This document shows positions 60,283-64,000 of a stretch of 64,000 nucleotides of DNA, piece by piece (within the stretch, counting starts at the first letter, position 1; every line of letters starts with the position of its first letter). A model generated the notes under the pieces. That model saw nothing but the letters and a program-made list of their open reading frames with translations. It searched no databases and had not been told where the DNA came from. The DNA is from Blumeriella jaapii (lineage: Eukaryota; Ascomycota; Leotiomycetes; Helotiales; Drepanopezizaceae). Where the stretch lies: assembly GCA_009599575.1 (NCBI GenBank), contig VWND01000003.1, positions 248,001-312,000 of the forward strand, read 5' to 3'. The translations under genes were made by a program, and so were the position numbers.

Positions 60283-61040
60283 GGATGCGGGTTTCGATAA
60301 GAGATATGACAGTGGCTTTCGAGGGTGGTGTGGAGTTACTGTGTATACATGCGTACAGTAATGTGCTGTGTGTCGAGAGTGATAGCAAAGGATTCGGGTC
60401 TCGATAAGAGATATGACATTTGCTTGGGAGGATGATATTGTATTATACACATATATTATACGGTTGATCGAGAATGGTAGCAAGGATTCGGGTCTCGATA
60501 AGAGATGACATTTGCTTTGGAGAATGATATTGAATTATACACATATATTATACGGTTGATCGAGAATGGTAGCAAGGATTCGGGTCTCGATAAGAGATAT
60601 GACATTTGCTTGGGATGATGATATTGTATTATATATATACAATATACTGTTGATCGAGAATGATAGCAAGGATTCGGGTCTCGATAAGAGATGACATTTG
60701 CTTTGGAGAATGATATTGAATTATACACAAATATTGTACTGTTGATCGAGAGTGATAGCAAGGATTCGGCTCTCGACAAAGAGATTTGACATTTGCTTTT
60801 AAGGATTATACTGTATTTGATATACTGTTTATCGGGAAACGATAGCAGAAGACTCGGTTTCGGTAAGAAATACAACATTTGCTTGAAAGGATAAGACTGT
60901 ATAATACACACTGATCGTGCTGTACGTTCATCGTAGACTGCAGCAAAAACACTCGGTTTCGGTAAGAAATACAATATTGCTTGAAAGGATGATACTGTGT
61001 TATACACACTAATCGTACCTTCATCGTAGACAGCAGCAGA
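60283..61040. repeat. 92-94-bp minisatellite with higher-order structure
   Basis: Eight units start at 60283, 60390, 60484, 60576, 60670, 60762, about 60850 and about 60949. The core begins ggattcgggtctcgataag and ends gatagcaa. The middle four units alternate 94-92-94-92 bp: the 94-bp type has gagatatgac and ttgggaggatg, the 92-bp type gagatgac and tttggagaatg. This is a 186-bp dimer duplicated. Outer units are more diverged. Each junction has the inverted arms atcgaga/tctcgat spaced by 19 nt. Confidence 0.9.
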
Positions 61041-61053
61041 ACACTCGGCTCTC

Positions 61054-61197
61054 GACAAAAGATAAGAGAAGTAGAAAAGAAGGAATCGACGATGATGTGA
61101 TGACAAAAGATAAGAGAAGTAGAAAAGAAGCAATCGACGATGATGTGATAACAAAAGATAAGAGAAGTAGAAAAGAAGCAATTAACGATAATGTGAC
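61054..61197. repeat. 48-bp tandem repeat, three copies
   Basis: Units 61054-61101, 61102-61149 and 61150-61197, each starting (g/a)acaaaagataagagaag. The first two differ at very few positions; the third is more diverged. It abuts the minisatellite. Confidence 0.92.
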
Positions 61198-61611
61198 AAC
61201 TGACAACCATGCGACCATCCTCTGTAGACAGCTGACGACGACCATCTGATCTCGAGTCGAGAGGCGAGGTGAGAATTGCTTCTTCGCCACCTTTTCTTGT
61301 CTTCTTCCTCAACCAACCTTGAGCCGATAATGAAAAAGAAACCAACGCGGAAACGACGTAGTGCTCGTGATGCAGACGGCCTTTCACGTGATCTCAAAAT
61401 CGCCCGCGCCCGCGCTCGTCCCGAAATGGCAAGGCGCACGGTGCCACTTCGGGCCCGGCTCAGCTGTTTTCCCAAGTTCAAACACCAACAATTACCACAT
61501 TAACACAGACAATACCAACAACAACCACGACCACGACCACGCGCCACGACTCGCTCCAGTCCAGGCTCAGATCCATCCGAGAGCCTCCGAAGCCATCCAT
61601 GACGCGCCAAC

Positions 61612-63510
61612 ATGGCGGACGACGGCCAGGACACCACGATGCACGACGCCCCGGCGCACAACCCGTCCTCAGACGCCTCTTCCAGCGAGGATGAGGACGA
61701 GGCTCCCCAAGTCGAGTGGCTGGCCACGAGCCGGGAGAAGCGCGCGACGGCCGGGAACCGGCTCCACAGCCTCCTCGCGCAAGAAGACGAGGACGACGAG
61801 CTCGAGCTCCTCTTTGCAGAAGCCGACGATGATGCCGGCTTCTCGGACCACGAAGCCGACTCGGATGTCCAGATGGACTCGTCCTCCGACGAAGACGACC
61901 AGGGCCCCACCGCCGGCGATGACTGGGCGGGCGAGAAGGAGCTGCAGAAGCAGGCGCGGGCCGAGAAGCTGAAGAAGAGGAAGCGCCAGGGCCCGCCGGG
62001 CTTCGTCAAGAAGAGGGTCAAGATGGATCCGACCGTGGTCGACGCGCCGCCGCCACGCCCGAAGAAGAAATCGGAGCGCGCGAGCTGGATCCCGACGGCA
62101 GAGGAGGCGCCGACACGCGCCTCGAACCGGGGGACCACGAAGCAGAGTAAGGAGCAGCTGCACATGCAGATGGTGGATCGCGAGATCAAGCGCCTGAATC
62201 AGCTGGCGAACATGGAGAAGGCGGCCAAGCGGAAGGAAGCTGCGAAGAAGCCGCCCATGACCCAGGAGCAGCGGCTGAAGGAGGCGGCGAGGGTGGAGAA
62301 GAGTAACACGAGGAGTCTCTCGCGGTGGGAAGAGGCGGAGCAGCAGAGGGAAGAAGAGCAGCTGGCCAAGCTGGCGGCCCTGAAGAACAGGACGATGAAG
62401 GGGCCGGTCATTACGTGGTGGAGCGGCATGGGCGAGTGGGTGGGAGGGAAGCTGAGGAAGGTGGGCAAGCATCTCACGATTGAGGAGAAGGAGAAGCCCG
62501 TCAAGAAGCGGAAGGCCGCCGAGATGGACGAGGACGAGGCTGCGGCATCTGCCCTGCCCGAGCCCCAGGGGGAGGTGAAGGAGACGGACAGGTCCACGGC
62601 ACCGCCTGCTCCGGTCGGACCCAGCCCTGGTGTTCGGCCTCCATCGCCGAACCAGTTCCCGATGCCCAAGCCAGCTCCCCCAGAATTGCGCTTTCAGTCT
62701 CCCATGCCGTCACCCCGCTACATCCCCGGACCGCCTAATTCCTCGGTCCTGGCCCCCCCCGCCGGGCTCCCTCTCAGCGCACCGCCCCCCCCCATCAACG
62801 GCTTGCATCGACCCTACCTGATGGCTCCTCCTTCCGCTCTCGACGGGTCGGCCCCTTTACCCGGCTTCGGAATGTACGCGCCGCCCCATCTCACCCCCCC
62901 ACACCTTTCACTCTCAACCGCCAGATCCCACAAGCACCGCCCGAACTCCCGCCTCCACCGCCCAAGATCGAGCACGGCACGTGCAACTACCTGCTCCTGG
63001 AGAACTTCAACGAAACCGCCATCCGAGACAAGCACGTGCAGACGCAGATCCTGTTCGGCAGGAAGTTTATCAAGGCACCCAGTACGGCACCCCTCTCCCT
63101 CCCCCAGCTCGTGCATTCCTAATCCAACTTCCACAGGACTCCGACCCCCGCCGACAACATGCGTCATCACAGGCCACCCAGCCAGGTATCGGGATCCCTC
63201 CACGGGCCTGCCCTACCACAGCGTGTACGCCTACAAAGAGATCCAGAAGCTGAAGCGCGCCGAGTATAAGTGGAGCGCGCTCGTGGGCGCCTACGTGGGA
63301 CTGGGGGATTACGCTGCGAGAGGCGTGCCGGCACGTTTCCTGGATGGCAAGGCTGAGAGACCAAAGGCTGTTGAGGTTGGGGGTGGGCATGGGAGCGGGA
63401 GTGGGAGCACAGGGGACGGTGTAGTAAGCACGGAGCAGAAGAAACCTGTAAGTGCGGATGTGAATGTGCAAGTAGGTGGCAATTCAACGGCGAGTGCAAA
63501 CACCTTGTGA
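61612..63510 (+). CDS. VPS72: SWR1 complex subunit Vps72/Swc2 (YL1 family)
   Basis: Nuclear histone chaperone subunit that helps SWR1 place H2A.Z. About 614 residues. ATG 61612 starts MADDGQDTTMHDAP; the acidic N-terminus (EDEDEAPQVEWLATSREKRA, DDDELELLFAEADDD) is the H2A.Z-binding YL1 part with the conserved R-E-(K/R)-R-x-x-A-G-N-(R/K) motif. A basic coiled region (EEAPTRASNRGTTKQSKEQL) and a Pro-rich linker follow. The core NYLLLENFNETAIRDKHVQ and ILFGRKFIKAP precedes a 55-bp intron (63082-63136, GTACGG...CTAAT...CAG). The YL1 C-terminal domain comes after it (CVITGHPARYRDPSTGLPY). The core segment is in a different frame from the N-terminus: one base is missing, most simply in the C7 run 62894-62900. 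With that base the splice phase at 63081/63137 is also right. Confidence 0.93.
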   Translation: MADDGQDTTMHDAPAHNPSSDASSSEDEDEAPQVEWLATSREKRATAGNRLHSLLAQEDEDDELELLFAEADDDAGFSDHEADSDVQMDSSSDEDDQGPTAGDDWAGEKELQKQARAEKLKKRKRQGPPGFVKKRVKMDPTVVDAPPPRPKKKSERASWIPTAEEAPTRASNRGTTKQSKEQLHMQMVDREIKRLNQLANMEKAAKRKEAAKKPPMTQEQRLKEAARVEKSNTRSLSRWEEAEQQREEEQLAKLAALKNRTMKGPVITWWSGMGEWVGGKLRKVGKHLTIEEKEKPVKKRKAAEMDEDEAAASALPEPQGEVKETDRSTAPPAPVGPSPGVRPPSPNQFPMPKPAPPELRFQSPMPSPRYIPGPPNSSVLAPPAGLPLSAPPPPINGLHRPYLMAPPSALDGSAPLPGFGMYAPPHLTPPHLSLSTARSHKHRPNSRLHRPRSSTARATTCSWRTSTKPPSETSTCRRRSCSAGSLSRHPVRHPSPSPSSCIPNPTSTGLRPPPTTCVITGHPARYRDPSTGLPYHSVYAYKEIQKLKRAEYKWSALVGAYVGLGDYAARGVPARFLDGKAERPKAVEVGGGHGSGSGSTGDGVVSTEQKKPVSADVNVQVGGNSTASANTL

Positions 63511-64000
63511 GGAAAGATACCAGTGAAGAAGATTTGCGCACATAGGGACGACACTTGAGACGACGGTATGAATTTACGCACAGCTACCTCTGCAGCATCC
63601 GGGGTCAGCAATATACAAATATTAATAGAATACATCTAAACATGCATATATGCACATAACCATACCTTTATACGTATCACACGTCCTTTCTCCGCCCTCT
63701 CGTTCACAGCTCTCGCGTTCCGTTCCGTTCCGCCCCCCTCCCAGGAAGTCTCCAGAAGGAAGCCGAGACAAGCAGGCCGGCCAGCCGAACTTGAAGATCA
63801 AGGCGTTCGATCACGGAGAGAAGAGAAAGTTTGGTTTGGGATAACGTGATCGGTACGGTGTGACGTGCTGTGTGGCTCGCTTAGCTGTGCGGGCTTTGTT
63901 GACATAGGCAGGCAGGCAGGTGGATCAGTACCGGTCACCGGTACACGCACCCAAAGCGCCACGCTGAGTTTCCGCCTTCATGTAGCGTTCTCCTGACCGC
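63511..64000. other. Intergenic DNA downstream of the Vps72-type gene
   Basis: No supported gene. A pyrimidine-rich stretch ending in cccctcccag (63733-63746) is followed by a short open frame to 63844 that could be an alternative last exon, as noted in the findings. No terminator motif could be identified. Confidence 0.4.

Larger units (their letters stand above)
57437..61611. other. 4.2-kb divergent intergenic region rich in simple repeats
   Basis: Lies between the 5' ends of the Jsn1-type and Vps72-type genes. Long frames on both strands are explained by GC-rich low-complexity DNA and repeat periods divisible by three. I find no supported gene. It contains hexamer, heptamer and pentamer microsatellites, a GTACAGTAC word cluster, a 92-94-bp minisatellite and a 48-bp repeat. 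A short, unidentified gene or noncoding RNA cannot be excluded. Confidence 0.6.

Noticed and set aside
60283..61197. Possible CRISPR-like array
   Set aside because: Units are contiguous with no unique spacers, and the genome is eukaryotic.
60456..61387. Minus-strand frames of 193-241 codons with repeated LLFYFSYLLS segments
   Set aside because: The repetition comes from the 48-bp tandem repeat being 16 codons long; the rest is minisatellite.
62869..62921. Intron around the C7 run of the Vps72-type gene
   Set aside because: A GTACGC...CCAG pair exists (51 bp), but it joins in the wrong phase.

Overview
The window comes from a filamentous ascomycete (Pezizomycotina). The evidence is short spliceosomal introns of about 45-80 bp with GTRNGT donors and CTAAC/CTGAC-like branch sites, recognisable fungal proteins (two tricalbin-like SMP/C2 proteins, a Jsn1/Puf2-type PUF protein and a Vps72/YL1-type SWR1 subunit), and a 36-kb block of AT-rich DNA that looks saturated by repeat-induced point mutation (RIP). 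The species cannot be named from the sequence.

Positions 1 to about 36,000 are a gene-free AT-rich compartment made almost entirely of nested LTR retrotransposon relics. Ends and target-site duplications (TSDs) can be read directly for four of them. Element A (6891-13367, minus strand, TSD CAATT) and element B (29509-35920, minus strand, TSD CCCCT) belong to one Ty3/gypsy family. A third member of that family (copy C) is cut into pieces by element III (14116-20103, plus strand, 174-bp LTRs, TSD ACGCT) and element II (21254-28607, plus strand, 412/413-bp LTRs, TSD CGGTC). Element A sits in a further gypsy relic (D, 1-6890 plus 13368-13779). Copy C and element B both lie in a Ty1/copia relic whose RNase H is still readable at 28967-29226. 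All coding frames are broken by stops, as expected from C-to-T change at CpA on both strands, while CpG is common.

From 36,000 to 38,500 lies the compartment edge. It holds an AT-rich tandem repeat of 165-166 bp, interrupted by a young 1,824-bp LTR element (36451-38274) with two identical 171-bp LTRs, TSD CAAAA and no polymerase.

From 38,985 to 64,000 the DNA has normal base composition and carries genes. They are a small Alr4036-type FMN-binding protein; two divergent paralogous tricalbin-like genes sharing a 652-bp promoter; a secreted Vgb-like beta-propeller protein; a small locus with paired CCHC zinc knuckles; a PUF/RRM protein of the Jsn1 type; and a Vps72/Swc2 subunit of the SWR1 complex. 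About 4.2 kb between the last two holds no gene I can support but is full of simple repeats, a 92-94-bp minisatellite with higher-order structure and a 48-bp tandem repeat. Three of the genes each need exactly one missing base to read through, which most likely reflects consensus errors in the assembly.

The genes are unrelated housekeeping or membrane-contact genes; only the divergent tricalbin pair looks like a functional unit. I saw nothing I can defend as a wholly new system. The best leads are the nested transposon stratigraphy, the young non-autonomous LTR element, the higher-order minisatellite and the paired tricalbin paralogs.
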